Shown: piece by piece, positions 26,935 through 36,071 of the stretch
Layout of the letters: each line of letters begins with the position of its first letter
How positions within the stretch are numbered: position 1 is the first letter of the stretch
Assembly: GCA_027313705.1 (NCBI GenBank)
Contig: DAHVDE010000038.1
Location: 1 to 64,000, forward strand
DNA length: 64,000 bases
Origin: Actinomycetota bacterium
GTDB taxonomy: Bacteria > Actinomycetota > Actinomycetes > Streptosporangiales > Streptosporangiaceae
Direction: 5' to 3'
Program-made: the position numbers and the translations under genes
Notes under the pieces: generated by a model
Databases searched by the model: none
Told to the model about the DNA's origin: nothing
What the model saw: the letters and a program-made list of their open reading frames with translations, nothing else

Positions 26935-27747
26935 GTGACATCGATGAGTTCGAGACGACGGCACCCGCTTGCTCCTTACGCCGTCGTCGTCGGCGGGCTG
27001 CTACTGACCGGGATCGGCTACGCCGCCGTTACCGCGGCTGGTGACGCCTCGGCCTCACCAGCCAGGATCACTCAGTCAGCCCAGATAGCGCAGGGTCATG
27101 CCATCTTCCTCGAAGAGTGCGCGACCTGCCATGGCCAATTCGCTCAGGGGACGCCTGGCGTGGCGCCGAGCCTGATCGGCGTGGGTGCGGCCGCAGTCGA
27201 CTTCCAGACGAGCACCGGCCGGATGCCGGCCAAGGAGCCCAGCGCCGAGAACGACCGCAAGCCGCCTGAGCTTAACCCGCAGGAGATCGCGGCGGTCGCG
27301 GCCTACATCGAGTCGCTTGGCGGCGGCCCGACCATCCCGACCTCTGCCCAGGTTAGCCAGCGAGGCGCGAATCCAGGCTTCGGCCAGCAACTGTTCGTGG
27401 CCGACTGCGCGCAGTGCCACAACTTCGACGGGGCCGGCGGTGCCCTTACCTACGGTAAGTTCGCGCCGCCGCTGACCAAGTCGACGCCGACGCAGATCTT
27501 CGAGGCCATGCTCACCGGGCCAGAAGCCATGCCGGTGTTCAACAACACCACGATCACGCCGCAGGAAAAGCGCGACATCATCGCGTACATCGTCCAGACC
27601 CGCCAAGAGCCGAACCCTGGCGGCTTCAGCCTTGGCCGGATCGGACCGGTCACCGAAGGTCTCGTCGCTTTCCTCGGTTTGCTGCTGGCCATGGTGTTCG
27701 CAGCCATGTGGATCACCGCGAAGCACAGGAAGATTCCCAATGAGTGA
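26935..27747 (+). CDS. qcrC: Cytochrome bc1 complex diheme cytochrome c subunit QcrC
   Basis: This membrane-anchored cytochrome passes electrons from the Rieske protein to the CuA centre inside the bcc-aa3 supercomplex. From GTG 26935 it has 270 residues. There is an N-terminal signal/anchor (APYAVVVGGLLLTGIGYAAV) and two class I heme sites, CATCH (near 63) and CAQCH (near 160). A C-terminal helix (TEGLVAFLGLLLAMVFAAMWITAKH) anchors it. The start follows the ctaE stop by eight bases; the stop overlaps the qcrA start. Confidence 0.95.
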   Translation: MTSMSSRRRHPLAPYAVVVGGLLLTGIGYAAVTAAGDASASPARITQSAQIAQGHAIFLEECATCHGQFAQGTPGVAPSLIGVGAAAVDFQTSTGRMPAKEPSAENDRKPPELNPQEIAAVAAYIESLGGGPTIPTSAQVSQRGANPGFGQQLFVADCAQCHNFDGAGGALTYGKFAPPLTKSTPTQIFEAMLTGPEAMPVFNNTTITPQEKRDIIAYIVQTRQEPNPGGFSLGRIGPVTEGLVAFLGLLLAMVFAAMWITAKHRKIPNE

Positions 27748-28885
27748 CTCAACGCATGGCCAGGGGCCAGGCGAACCAGAAGAAGGCTCGCTGCCTGGCG
27801 CTCAGGGCGAGACCGGGGAGGAATCGCAAGGCCGGCACCGGGTGATCGGCACGCCCTCACCAGCCGAGTCGAGATTGCTGCTTGCCGAGACGGCAGGCGG
27901 TTCAGCGCCCGGACTGCCTGCGGCGAAGCCGAGGACCCTGCCCGCCGATCCACAGGACATGGCGGGCGCCAAGCGCGCAGAAAAGATCGTCGCCGCCTGC
28001 TTCATTCTCGCGATGCTGGCCGGCTTCGGCTTTATCGCCAGCTACGTCATCTTCCAGGTGCACTCGGTCACCAACGTCCTGCATTCCAACCTGGCGCTCG
28101 GCACCTGCATGGGCCTGGCCTTCTTGCTGCTCGGCGTCGGCGCCACGATCTGGGTCAGGCGGCTGATGCCGTATGTGGAACTCACCGAGATGCGGCACCC
28201 GATGCGCTCGGAGCCGGAGAACCGCGAGGCCTTCGCCGACACGTTCAAGGAAGGCGCCGACACCAGCCAGTTCGTCAAGCGGCCGATCCTGCGGCGCACG
28301 CTGATCGCCGCGACCGTGCCGGTCGCCGTCGCCCCGATCGTGCTCCTGCGCGACCTTGGACCGCTGCCGCGTGAAAGCCTTGACCACACCGTCTGGCGCA
28401 AGGGCATGCGGTTGCTGAACTACGGTGCGAACACGCCGATCAGGCCCGGTGACTTCAGTTCGCCTGGCGGCATGATCACGGTGGTGCCCGACGGTTTCCA
28501 GAACGACTTCAACGCCCTGGCCAAGGCGGCGTGCATCATCATCAAGTTCGCACCAGGGCAGGTCGTCTACACCGACCACGACTACCCGGTCCCCAACCTC
28601 ACGGTGAAGAACTGGACCGTAGACAACATCGTCTGCTACTCCAAGATCTGCACTCACGTCGGCTGCCCGGCGGCACTGTACGAGGAAACCACCCACCACA
28701 TCCTCTGCCCGTGCCACCAGTCGACGTTCGACGCCACCCGCGGCGCCAAGGTGATCTTCGGGCCGGCCACCAGGCCGCTGCCGCAACTTCCGATGACCGT
28801 GGACGCGGAAGGTTACCTGGTCGCCAGGAGCGACTTCACCGAGCCGGTGGGCCCGAGCTTCTGGGAGCGGGGAAATTCGTCATGA
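27740..28885 (+). CDS. qcrA: Rieske iron-sulfur subunit QcrA
   Basis: The Rieske subunit oxidises menaquinol at the Qo site. The 381-residue product has a polar N-terminus of about 70 residues, two membrane helices in the front half (IVAACFILAMLAGFGFIASYVIF and ALGTCMGLAFLLLGVGATIWV), a third near 190 (IAATVPVAVAPIVLL) and then the cluster motifs CTHVGC and CPCHQS. The three-helix layout is the actinobacterial type. The ATG at 27740 overlaps the qcrC stop. Confidence 0.96.
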   Translation: MSDSTHGQGPGEPEEGSLPGAQGETGEESQGRHRVIGTPSPAESRLLLAETAGGSAPGLPAAKPRTLPADPQDMAGAKRAEKIVAACFILAMLAGFGFIASYVIFQVHSVTNVLHSNLALGTCMGLAFLLLGVGATIWVRRLMPYVELTEMRHPMRSEPENREAFADTFKEGADTSQFVKRPILRRTLIAATVPVAVAPIVLLRDLGPLPRESLDHTVWRKGMRLLNYGANTPIRPGDFSSPGGMITVVPDGFQNDFNALAKAACIIIKFAPGQVVYTDHDYPVPNLTVKNWTVDNIVCYSKICTHVGCPAALYEETTHHILCPCHQSTFDATRGAKVIFGPATRPLPQLPMTVDAEGYLVARSDFTEPVGPSFWERGNSS

Positions 28886-30558
28886 GCATCGACAAGGCGC
28901 TGTCTGGCACGGGTAGCTGGCTGGACGACAGACTCCACGGTGCCAAAGGCTTGCGGACCTTCTTCCGCAAGATCTTCCCCGACCACTGGACGTTCCTGCT
29001 CGGCGAGATCGCGCTTTACAGCTTCATCATCTTGCTGCTTACTGGCACGTTCCTGGCCTTGTTCTTCAAGCCGAGCATGACGGAGGTCGTCTATCACGGC
29101 TCCTACATCAAGCTCGATGGCGTCCATATGAGTGAGGCGTACGCCTCCACCCTCAACATCAGCTTTGATGTGCGCGGTGGCCTGCTGATGAGGCAGATTC
29201 ACCACTGGGCGGCCGATCTGTTCGTCGCCGCGATCCTCGCCCACATGCTGCGGATCTTCTTTACCGGCGCGTACCGCAAGCCGAGGGAGATCAACTGGCT
29301 GATCGGCCTGGTGCTTTTCACGCTTTCGCTGCTTGAGGGACTGTTCGGGTACTCGCTGCCTGACGACCTGCTCTCCGGCGCCGGCCTGCGCATCACCCAG
29401 GGCGTGCTCCAGTCAATACCGATCGTCGGCACCTACCTGTCGTTCTTCCTGTTCGGCGGTCAGTATCCGGGCACCGACATCATTCCCAGGCTCTACATAC
29501 TCCACGTGCTGCTGATACCAGGGCTGTTCATGGCGCTGATCGGCGCGCACTTGTTCATCATGTTCCATCAGAAGCACACCCAGATGCCAGGCAAGGGCCG
29601 TACCAACCAGAACGTGGTCGGCGCGCCGATGTATCCGTACTTCATGGCAAAGACCGGGGCTTTCTTCTTCTTCACCTTCGCGGTGCTCGCCCTCGCGGCC
29701 ACGTTCGCGCAGATCAACCCGGTGTGGCTGTACGGGCCCTACAATCCGCTGGCGATCTCGGCCGGCTCCCAGCCTGACTTCTACATGGGCTTCCTCGAGG
29801 GCGCGCTGCGCATCATGCCACCCTGGCAATGGGTGGTGTTCGGGCACACGTTCGCGTTCAACGTGTTCATTCCTGCCCTGCTGCCGCTCGGCGGCATCAT
29901 GACCGCGGCGGCGCTCTGGCCATTCCTCGAGCAGTGGATCACCGGCGACAAGAACGAGCATCACGTCAACGACCGGCCGCGTAACGCACCGACCAGGACG
30001 GCGCTAGGAATGGCGGCGGTCAGCTTCTACGGCGTGCTGTGGGCGGAAGGCGCCAATGACGTGCTCGCGCAGCACTTCAATGTCCCGCTCTACACAATCA
30101 CCTGGATCGCCAGGTTCGCCGTCTTCCTGGTGCCGATCTTCACTTACATCATCACCAAGCGGATCTGCCTCGGCTTGCAGCGCAAGGACCTGCACCTGAT
30201 CCAGCACGGAGTGGAAACCGGCATCGTCAGGCAGCTGCCTTCCGGCGGGTTCATCGAGGAAACCAGGCCGCTCGACGAAGAGGAGCTCGCCGCGCTCGGC
30301 AGGCCGGTGGCGCTGGCCCTGCCGTCGGGTGAAGGCGGTGCAGAAGCCGAAGTTCCCGCACCCGACATGCGCGGCGGACTCGGCCGGGTCAAGGCCAGGC
30401 TCAACAAGATCGTCAACGAGAGCGTGCCGATAGACGAGCACGGCGCCAACGGGCACGGCGCTAACGGGCACGGCGCTAACGGGCACGGCGCTAACGGGCA
30501 CAGTGCGACGGCAGAAGATCACGCCGCCGTAAGTTCTGGCTCCGACGACGAAGGATAG
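28882..30558 (+). CDS. qcrB: Cytochrome b subunit QcrB
   Basis: The 558-residue cytochrome b carries the two b hemes and the quinone sites of complex III, and is the target of Q203-type drugs in mycobacteria. Segments seen include LLTGTFLALFFKPSM, MRQIHHWAADLFVAAILAHMLRIFFTGAYRKPREINW, LLEGLFGYSLPDDLLSGAGLRI, PLYILHVLLIP-like RLYILHVLLIPG and PDFYMGFLEGALRIMPPW. The start overlaps qcrA by four bases (ATGA). The cytoplasmic C-terminal tail ends in four HGANG repeats, unusual for the family. A strong hairpin follows the stop. Confidence 0.96.
   Translation: MSIDKALSGTGSWLDDRLHGAKGLRTFFRKIFPDHWTFLLGEIALYSFIILLLTGTFLALFFKPSMTEVVYHGSYIKLDGVHMSEAYASTLNISFDVRGGLLMRQIHHWAADLFVAAILAHMLRIFFTGAYRKPREINWLIGLVLFTLSLLEGLFGYSLPDDLLSGAGLRITQGVLQSIPIVGTYLSFFLFGGQYPGTDIIPRLYILHVLLIPGLFMALIGAHLFIMFHQKHTQMPGKGRTNQNVVGAPMYPYFMAKTGAFFFFTFAVLALAATFAQINPVWLYGPYNPLAISAGSQPDFYMGFLEGALRIMPPWQWVVFGHTFAFNVFIPALLPLGGIMTAAALWPFLEQWITGDKNEHHVNDRPRNAPTRTALGMAAVSFYGVLWAEGANDVLAQHFNVPLYTITWIARFAVFLVPIFTYIITKRICLGLQRKDLHLIQHGVETGIVRQLPSGGFIEETRPLDEEELAALGRPVALALPSGEGGAEAEVPAPDMRGGLGRVKARLNKIVNESVPIDEHGANGHGANGHGANGHGANGHSATAEDHAAVSSGSDDEG
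30439..30498 (+). repeat. Four 15-bp tandem repeats in the qcrB tail
   Basis: The unit CACGGCGCTAACGGG is repeated four times (the first has GCC for GCT), coding for HGANG x4. The near-identical codons show recent slippage expansion. The repeated histidines could bind metal, but this is a guess. Confidence 0.9.
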
Positions 30559-30572
30559 CCCTGTGCGAGCCT

Positions 30573-30612
30573 GAGAAGGCCCGAGACCATCGTTCCGGTC
30601 TCGGGCCTTCTC
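30573..30612. terminator. Strong bidirectional terminator hairpin after qcrB
   Basis: GAGAAGGCCCGAGACC and GGTCTCGGGCCTTCTC form a perfect 16-bp stem with an 8-base loop. It sits between the convergent ends of the ctaE-qcrCAB operon and the ctaC-ctaD-ctaF-nitroreductase operon. A U-run is lacking on the plus strand. Confidence 0.8.
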
Positions 30613-30623
30613 CCGTACAGGCG

Positions 30624-31289
30624 TCAGGTCGCTGACGGCCAGAGCGGCTCGCTGATCTCATATCCCAGGTCGCCGCCCCAGGAGTTCCGGTAGGCCACCT
30701 CGTGCACCGGGTGCCTGGCGGCTATACCCCACTTGCCCGTCGGATAGCCGAAGGACACGCAACAGGCCATGTCCCAGCCGCGGTCGGCGGGTACGCCAAG
30801 GATCTCGAAGGTCGCCGACTTATGGAAGGTGCCCAAGATCGTCGTCAGGGCGCTGCCGACGCCTTCTGCGCGGGCCGCGAGCTGGGCACTCCAGATGGCG
30901 GGAAAGATCGAGCCGCCGCTTGAGTCATTCCTGGTGAAGGCGCAGAGGAACAGGGGGATCTGCTCGAAGTGGTCAGCTAGATGCTGCGCCGACTTGACGA
31001 TCCGCACTAGCGACACGCTGGCCGGGTCACCGGGACTGGCCTGTGCGGCGGCGATCCTTTCCGCGTAAGCAGTGGCCCAGAGCCGCCTCATCGCATCACG
31101 GTAGAGCGGGCCGAGCCTCGCCTTCACCGCCGCGTCGTCGACGAGCAGGAAGCGCCAGTTCTGGGTATTGCCGCCGCTAGGGGCGCGAATCGCCGCGTCG
31201 AGTATCTTCGCCTGAACCTCATCAGGTATCGGCTCAGGCCGAACCCTGCGCATCGCCCTGGTCGTGTACAGCGCCTCATAGACGTCCAC
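30624..31289 (-). CDS. Nitroreductase-family flavoprotein
   Basis: The 221-residue protein is an FMN-dependent NAD(P)H oxidoreductase-like protein. Motifs: YEALYTTRAMRRVRPEPIPDEV at the start, AAIRAPSGGNTQNWRFLLVDD (FMN and phosphate site), SIFPAIWSAQLAARAEGVGSALTTI and the C-terminal FGYPTGKWGIAARHPVHEVAY. The GTG at 31289 follows GAAGGG; longer frames to 31457 run into ctaF. It is the last gene of the oxidase operon, 20 bases after ctaF. The substrate is unknown. Confidence 0.88.
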   Translation of the reverse strand: MDVYEALYTTRAMRRVRPEPIPDEVQAKILDAAIRAPSGGNTQNWRFLLVDDAAVKARLGPLYRDAMRRLWATAYAERIAAAQASPGDPASVSLVRIVKSAQHLADHFEQIPLFLCAFTRNDSSGGSIFPAIWSAQLAARAEGVGSALTTILGTFHKSATFEILGVPADRGWDMACCVSFGYPTGKWGIAARHPVHEVAYRNSWGGDLGYEISEPLWPSAT

Positions 31290-31309
31290 GACGACCGCCC
31301 TTCGGGAGC

Positions 31310-31705
31310 TTAGTGCGCGAAATGACCCCGATAGTACTCGAAGACGAAACCGATGACACTTAGTACCACGGCAAGCAGTCCGATCAGGAACAGCCACCAG
31401 CCGACCGCCACGCCAATGGCAGCGAGCGCGCCGGACAGCCCGACGAACAGCGGCCACCAGCTATGCGGGCTGAAGAACCCGAGTTCGCCCGTGCCATGCT
31501 CGATCTCGCCATCGGGGTCATCTTCTGGCCGTTGCGGCAGCCGCCGGCCGGTGAACAGCACGTAGAAGCCGATAAGGAACGCCAGGCCGACCGCTAGCGC
31601 TAGCGCGGTCGCGCCGGTCGGCTCGTGCGACAGGTACCAGTAGAAGATGTCAGCCACGCCGAAGAAGATCGCGCAGCCGAGGAAAAGCCAGCCTTCGACC
31701 CTCAT
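31310..31705 (-). CDS. ctaF: Cytochrome c oxidase subunit IV (actinobacterial CtaF)
   Basis: The 131-residue protein has four membrane helices, in two pairs: WLFLGCAIFFGVADIFYWYL, GATALALAVGLAFLIGFYVLF, FVGLSGALAAIGVAVGWWLFLIG and LLAVVLSVIGFVFEYYRG. The loop GELGFFSPHSWWPLFVG is the marker of the actinobacterial subunit IV. It lies 92 bp after ctaD in the same direction. Confidence 0.94.
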   Translation of the reverse strand: MRVEGWLFLGCAIFFGVADIFYWYLSHEPTGATALALAVGLAFLIGFYVLFTGRRLPQRPEDDPDGEIEHGTGELGFFSPHSWWPLFVGLSGALAAIGVAVGWWLFLIGLLAVVLSVIGFVFEYYRGHFAH

Positions 31706-31797
31706 GTTCCTGCCCCTGCCATTGTCAGCCTTCTTGTCAGCTCGGTTAGCGGCTCAGCCGCGGAAGTCAGGTATTCGTACGTCGACAGCCGCCGCGG

Positions 31798-33510
31798 TCA
31801 GTGACCGCCGCCTACGCCGATCGCTTGCTTGCGGTCTTCAGGATCACGTCCGGCCCTGATCTGCGGGTAGTGCAAGTCAAACGCAGGGCGCTCGGACCTG
31901 ATCCGCGGAATGGAAGTGAAGTTGTGCCTCGGCGGCGGGCATGAGGTAGCCCATTCAAGCGAATTGCTGTAACCCCAAGGGTCGTCTTCCGTGACACGCT
32001 CGCCGTGCTTCCAGGTGATGTACACGTTGTAAAGGAAGAGCAGCGTCGAGGCACCGAGAATGAAAGCGCCGATTGAGGAGATCTGGTTGAGAGTTGTCGC
32101 CAGGTGCGGCAGGTAGGCGTAGTTCGCTGTCCGCCTTGGCTGCCCCATCAGGCCCAGCCAGTGCTGCACGAGGAAAGTCATGTTGAAGCCGATGAAAACC
32201 GACCAGAAGTGCCAGACGCCCAGCTTGTTATTGAGCATCTTGCCTGTCCACTTGGGCCACCAGAAATAGAACCCGCCGAACATGCAGAACACCACCGTGC
32301 CGAAGAGCACGTAGTGGAAGTGGGCGACCACGAAATACGTGTCGCTGACCGCGAAGTCGAGCGGCGGCGAGGCCAGGATAACGCCGGTCAGGCCGCCGAA
32401 CAGGAAAACGACCATGAAGCCGAGAATGAACAGCATCGGCGCTTCAAGCGTGATCTGGCCGCGCCAGATCGTACCTAGCCAGTTGAAGAACTTCACACCG
32501 GTAGGAATGGCGATGAGGTAGGTCATGAACGAGAAGAACGGCAGCAGGACGGCACCGGTCGTGAACATGTGATGCGCCCAGACCGTCATGGACAGGCCGG
32601 CGATGGCGATTGTCGCGGCGACGAGGCCCTTGTAGCCAAACAGTGGCTTGCGGCTGAACACTGGCAGGATCTCGGTGGCGATGCCGAAGAACGGCAACGC
32701 CACAATATAGACCTCAGGATGGCCAAAAAACCAGAACAAGTGTTGCCAGAGAATGGCGCCGCCGCTCGTCGAGTTGAACACCTGGGCACGGAACTTGCGG
32801 TCGATCTCGAGCACGAGCAGCGCCGCAGCGAGCACAGGAAACGCGAGCAGCACGAGGATCGACGTGAGCAGGATGTTCCAGGTGAAGATGGGCATGCGGA
32901 ACATCGTCATGCCCGGCGCCCGCATGCAGAAGATCGTGGTGACGAAGTTGACGCCGGAAAGGATCGTGCCAAGGCCGGAGAGGACCAGGCCCATGATCCA
33001 CATGTCACCGCCGAGCCCCGGCGAGTAGATCGGGTTGGTGAGCGGCGAGTAGGCATACCAGCCGAATGCGGCCGCGCCGCCGGGGGTCAGGAAGCTGAGC
33101 AGCAAGATGATGCCGCCGAAGGCGAACATGTAGTAGCTCAGCAGGTTCAGCCTGGGGAACGCCACATCGGGCGAGCCGATCTGAAGCGGCATGATCTCGT
33201 TAGCGAAGCCGACGAACAGCGGGGTCGCGAACAGCAGCAGCATGATCGTGCCGTGCATGGTGAACAGTTCGTTGTACTGCTGGTCACTGAGCAGATGATT
33301 GTCAGGCTCGAACAACTGTGCCCTGATGAACATGGCCATCAGGCCGCCGATCATGAAGAACGCGAACGACGTAATCAGGTACAGGTGACCGATGATCTTG
33401 TGGTCCGTCGAGGAAAGCCAGTCGGCGAGCAAGGACCCCTTGCGATAGCCAGCCGGGGCCGTCATGGCCTGCACGGCGCCATGCGGTTCCGAGAAGCGCA
33501 CTTCGGTCAC
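31798..33510 (-). CDS. ctaD: Cytochrome c oxidase subunit I
   Basis: The catalytic subunit of the aa3 oxidase, 570 residues and twelve helices. It contains [38 protein letters not shown], the heme-copper [17 protein letters not shown] (with the His-Tyr pair), WAHHMFTTG and [11 protein letters not shown]. The start overlaps the ctaC stop by four bases, so the two are translationally coupled. Confidence 0.97.
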   Translation of the reverse strand: MTEVRFSEPHGAVQAMTAPAGYRKGSLLADWLSSTDHKIIGHLYLITSFAFFMIGGLMAMFIRAQLFEPDNHLLSDQQYNELFTMHGTIMLLLFATPLFVGFANEIMPLQIGSPDVAFPRLNLLSYYMFAFGGIILLLSFLTPGGAAAFGWYAYSPLTNPIYSPGLGGDMWIMGLVLSGLGTILSGVNFVTTIFCMRAPGMTMFRMPIFTWNILLTSILVLLAFPVLAAALLVLEIDRKFRAQVFNSTSGGAILWQHLFWFFGHPEVYIVALPFFGIATEILPVFSRKPLFGYKGLVAATIAIAGLSMTVWAHHMFTTGAVLLPFFSFMTYLIAIPTGVKFFNWLGTIWRGQITLEAPMLFILGFMVVFLFGGLTGVILASPPLDFAVSDTYFVVAHFHYVLFGTVVFCMFGGFYFWWPKWTGKMLNNKLGVWHFWSVFIGFNMTFLVQHWLGLMGQPRRTANYAYLPHLATTLNQISSIGAFILGASTLLFLYNVYITWKHGERVTEDDPWGYSNSLEWATSCPPPRHNFTSIPRIRSERPAFDLHYPQIRAGRDPEDRKQAIGVGGGH

Positions 33511-34460
33511 GAAACACCCCCGGAAGAACTCTGCAGCGCCTGTTGGCTATGGATCCACTGGTTAAATTGCGACTTGGTCACGATCTTGACCTGGAACAGC
33601 ATTCGGCTGTGATACACGCCGCAAAGCTCCGTGCAGCGGCCGATGAAGGTACCTGTCTTGATCGGTGTCACCGCGAAGTGGTTGGCGAAGCCAGGGATCA
33701 CGTCGCGCTTGAACTCGAACGGCACGATCCAGAACGCGTGGATGACGTCGATCGAGGTGAGGTTGAACTGCACCGTCTCGTTGATCGGAATCTCGAGCAC
33801 CGGCAGGTGCTGGACCGAGGAGTCAGGGTTCCACATGGCTCCGGTCTCAGTGACCATGGACTGCGCGCCGGCCGGGCTCGTCACCTTGTACTGCGGATAC
33901 TGGAACTCCCAGCTCCACTGGAACCCGGTCACGTTCACCACGACGTTCGGGTGCTTGGGCAGCCTGTCGATGTAATTCTCGTCCCGCGCGGTGAAGTAGA
34001 ACAGCACGCCCACCATGATGAACGGCAGCACGGTGTACATGATCTCGATCGGCAGGTTGTAGCGCACCTGGGCGGGCAGTGCGTTCTGGCCGCGCCGCTT
34101 GCGGTGGAAGATGACGGCCCACAAGATGCCGCCCCAGACGACAACGCCGACGGCCCAGGCTGCGATCCACGATCCTTGCCACATGTGCAGGGTGACCAGG
34201 CCCTGCTTGGTCACCGGCGGCAGAAAGCCTTGCCTGGTGAACGCATTGGACGTGCAGCCAGACGTCACGATGGCCAGCCCAAGCACGAGCGCGGCGGCGG
34301 GCGCCAAGCGCCTGCGCCCTCGCGCGGCGCCGCGCTTCCGCGACGCTCCGCTCTCCCGCCCGCGCGGGGTACTGCGACTGGAACTCGCAGTGTCTTCTGC
34401 GGACGCTTGCCCGCAGAACCCACTGCCGGTGTTTGCGAACACAGATTGCCTTCCCAGCAT
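33507..34460 (-). CDS. ctaC: Cytochrome c oxidase subunit II, CuA-bearing lipoprotein
   Basis: Subunit II accepts electrons from QcrC. From the ATG at 34460 it has 317 residues. An unusually long basic, Ser/Arg/Gly-rich N-terminus of about 50 residues precedes the signal segment [18 protein letters not shown] with a lipobox. Two membrane helices follow (about 90-150), then the cupredoxin domain with [12 protein letters not shown] as the CuA site. The region upstream in frame overlaps the divergent desulfurase and is not used. It begins the ctaC-ctaD-ctaF unit. Confidence 0.93.
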   Translation of the reverse strand: MLGRQSVFANTGSGFCGQASAEDTASSSRSTPRGRESGASRKRGAARGRRRLAPAAALVLGLAIVTSGCTSNAFTRQGFLPPVTKQGLVTLHMWQGSWIAAWAVGVVVWGGILWAVIFHRKRRGQNALPAQVRYNLPIEIMYTVLPFIMVGVLFYFTARDENYIDRLPKHPNVVVNVTGFQWSWEFQYPQYKVTSPAGAQSMVTETGAMWNPDSSVQHLPVLEIPINETVQFNLTSIDVIHAFWIVPFEFKRDVIPGFANHFAVTPIKTGTFIGRCTELCGVYHSRMLFQVKIVTKSQFNQWIHSQQALQSSSGGVS

Positions 34461-34620
34461 GCTCCGGCGACTTCCGAGCAGGTTCTCTGCCTGTACCGCC
34501 GGCTTGTCCGCCAGTCCTACAGGCTGTCGTGCAAACAGTACAACGTCACGGTCCCCCGCCGCCCATGACCCCCGCCAGAATTGGCATCCTGGCAGACCGC
34601 CCCGCCGTAAGGTCGTGACC

Positions 34621-35766
34621 ATGGTGTACTTCGATGCGGCCTCGGCCGAACCGATCGTACCCGCGGCGCGGGCGGCGCTGCTCGCGGCACTGGATGACGG
34701 CTGGGCCGATCCGATCAGGCTGCACCGCGAAGGACGCCGGGCCGCACTCCTGCTCGAGCAGGCACGGGAGCGGGCCGCCTCGGTGCTCGCTTGCAGAGCC
34801 GACGAAGTTTCTTTCACCAACTCCGGAACCACCGCCTGCCACCTGGCTGTGCTCGGCGCCGTGCTCGCCAGGCAGAGCCAGGCCCGCGGCCCTGGCCATG
34901 TGGTCGCGAGTGCCGTCGAGCATTCGAGCGTGCTGAACGCGGTCGCCAGGCTCGAGGACGAAGGCAGCCGGGTCACGCTGGTCGGAGTCGACCGTGACGG
35001 ACGGGTGAACTCGGCCGAGTTCGCCGCCGCGATCAGCGAGGAACGCACGGTACTCGCCTGTCTGCAGTCGGCCAATCATGAGACAGGCACCATTCAGCCA
35101 GCGGCCCGCGCAGCCAGGGCATGCCAGGCTGCGCGAGTCCCCTTGTTCGTCGATGCAGCGGCGTCGGCAGGACGGCTGCCCCTGCCTGAAGGGTGGTCGT
35201 TGCTGGCGGCCAGCGGGCACAAGTTCGGCGGCCCTCCTGGTGTCGGCTTGCTTGCGGTCAGGAAAGGGGTGCGCTGGAAATCGCCGCTGCCGCCGGACAG
35301 CAGGGAAGGAAGACGGGTACCAGGCTTCCCTGACTTGCCCGCGATCGTCGCGGCGGCGGCCGCGCTCGAGGATGCCAGTGCCGGTCGGGCCGACGCGGAC
35401 GCCGAACTGCGGGAACTCACCGACCTGATCAGGGACCGCCTGCCCGTGCTGCTTGCCGACTGCGTGGTGCACGGCAATCGCGCATTCTCGCTGCCGCACA
35501 TCGTGACGTTCTCCTGCCTGTACGTGGACGGCGAAGCCCTCGTGACCGAACTTGACAAGGCGGGCTTTTCGGTGTCCTCTGGCAGCGCGTGCGCGTCAGA
35601 AGCGGCACAGCCCAGCCATGTGCTCGCCGCGATGGGCGCGCTGACGCACGGGAACGTGCGAATTTCGCTGCCTGCGGGCACGACACGCGAGTCGGTCGAG
35701 ACATTCCTCGCGGTGCTACCGGATATCGTGAACAGACTGCGCGAAGCGGTCAGCCGCTGGGTATGA
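34621..35766 (+). CDS. Cysteine desulfurase (NifS/IscS class V aminotransferase)
   Basis: The 381-residue PLP enzyme releases sulfur from cysteine as an enzyme persulfide. It has TNSGTTACHLAV (cofactor phosphate), AVEHSSVLNA, QSANHETGTIQP, the Schiff-base lysine in AASGHKFGGPPGVG (K201) and the persulfide cysteine in SSGSACASEA (C324). The gene starts ATG 34621 with TAAGGT seven bases before it, so probably leaderless. The next gene is TusA; in several actinobacteria the two are fused, which supports a dedicated sulfur relay. ThiI, lacking a rhodanese domain, is a plausible client. Confidence 0.93.
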   Translation: MVYFDAASAEPIVPAARAALLAALDDGWADPIRLHREGRRAALLLEQARERAASVLACRADEVSFTNSGTTACHLAVLGAVLARQSQARGPGHVVASAVEHSSVLNAVARLEDEGSRVTLVGVDRDGRVNSAEFAAAISEERTVLACLQSANHETGTIQPAARAARACQAARVPLFVDAAASAGRLPLPEGWSLLAASGHKFGGPPGVGLLAVRKGVRWKSPLPPDSREGRRVPGFPDLPAIVAAAAALEDASAGRADADAELRELTDLIRDRLPVLLADCVVHGNRAFSLPHIVTFSCLYVDGEALVTELDKAGFSVSSGSACASEAAQPSHVLAAMGALTHGNVRISLPAGTTRESVETFLAVLPDIVNRLREAVSRWV

Positions 35767-35807
35767 CGTCTGGGGGCGGATACGTGGAGCGGCATCTGGG
35801 AGGGGTC

Positions 35808-36071
35808 ATGGCTTACCCGCAAGATGCGGCCGTGCAGCCGCCTGCGCTCAGGATCGACGCGCTCGGCAAGAAGTGCCCGCTGCCCATCATCATGCTTGCC
35901 CAGCGTATCGGCGAGGTGCCGATTGGTAACGTCATCGAAGTGCTCGCCGACGACCCGGCCACCAAGACCGACGTGCCCGCGTGGTGCGGGCTCAAGTCAC
36001 ACGAGTTCGTAGGTGCCGGCGAGCTGGCACCGGCGCCCGGCTGGGCCTTCCGTATCCGCCGCAGCTACTGA
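35808..36071 (+). CDS. tusA: TusA/SirA-type sulfurtransferase
   Basis: The 87-residue protein carries persulfide sulfur on the cysteine of the CPxP motif (ALGKKCPLPIIML, C23). The core continues through VIEVLADDPATKTDVPAWC. GGGAGG precedes the ATG at 35808. It lies 41 bases after the desulfurase stop and its own stop overlaps the convergent ctaG end by seven bases. Sulfur is probably passed from the desulfurase to tRNA thiolation or molybdopterin enzymes. Confidence 0.92.
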   Translation: MAYPQDAAVQPPALRIDALGKKCPLPIIMLAQRIGEVPIGNVIEVLADDPATKTDVPAWCGLKSHEFVGAGELAPAPGWAFRIRRSY

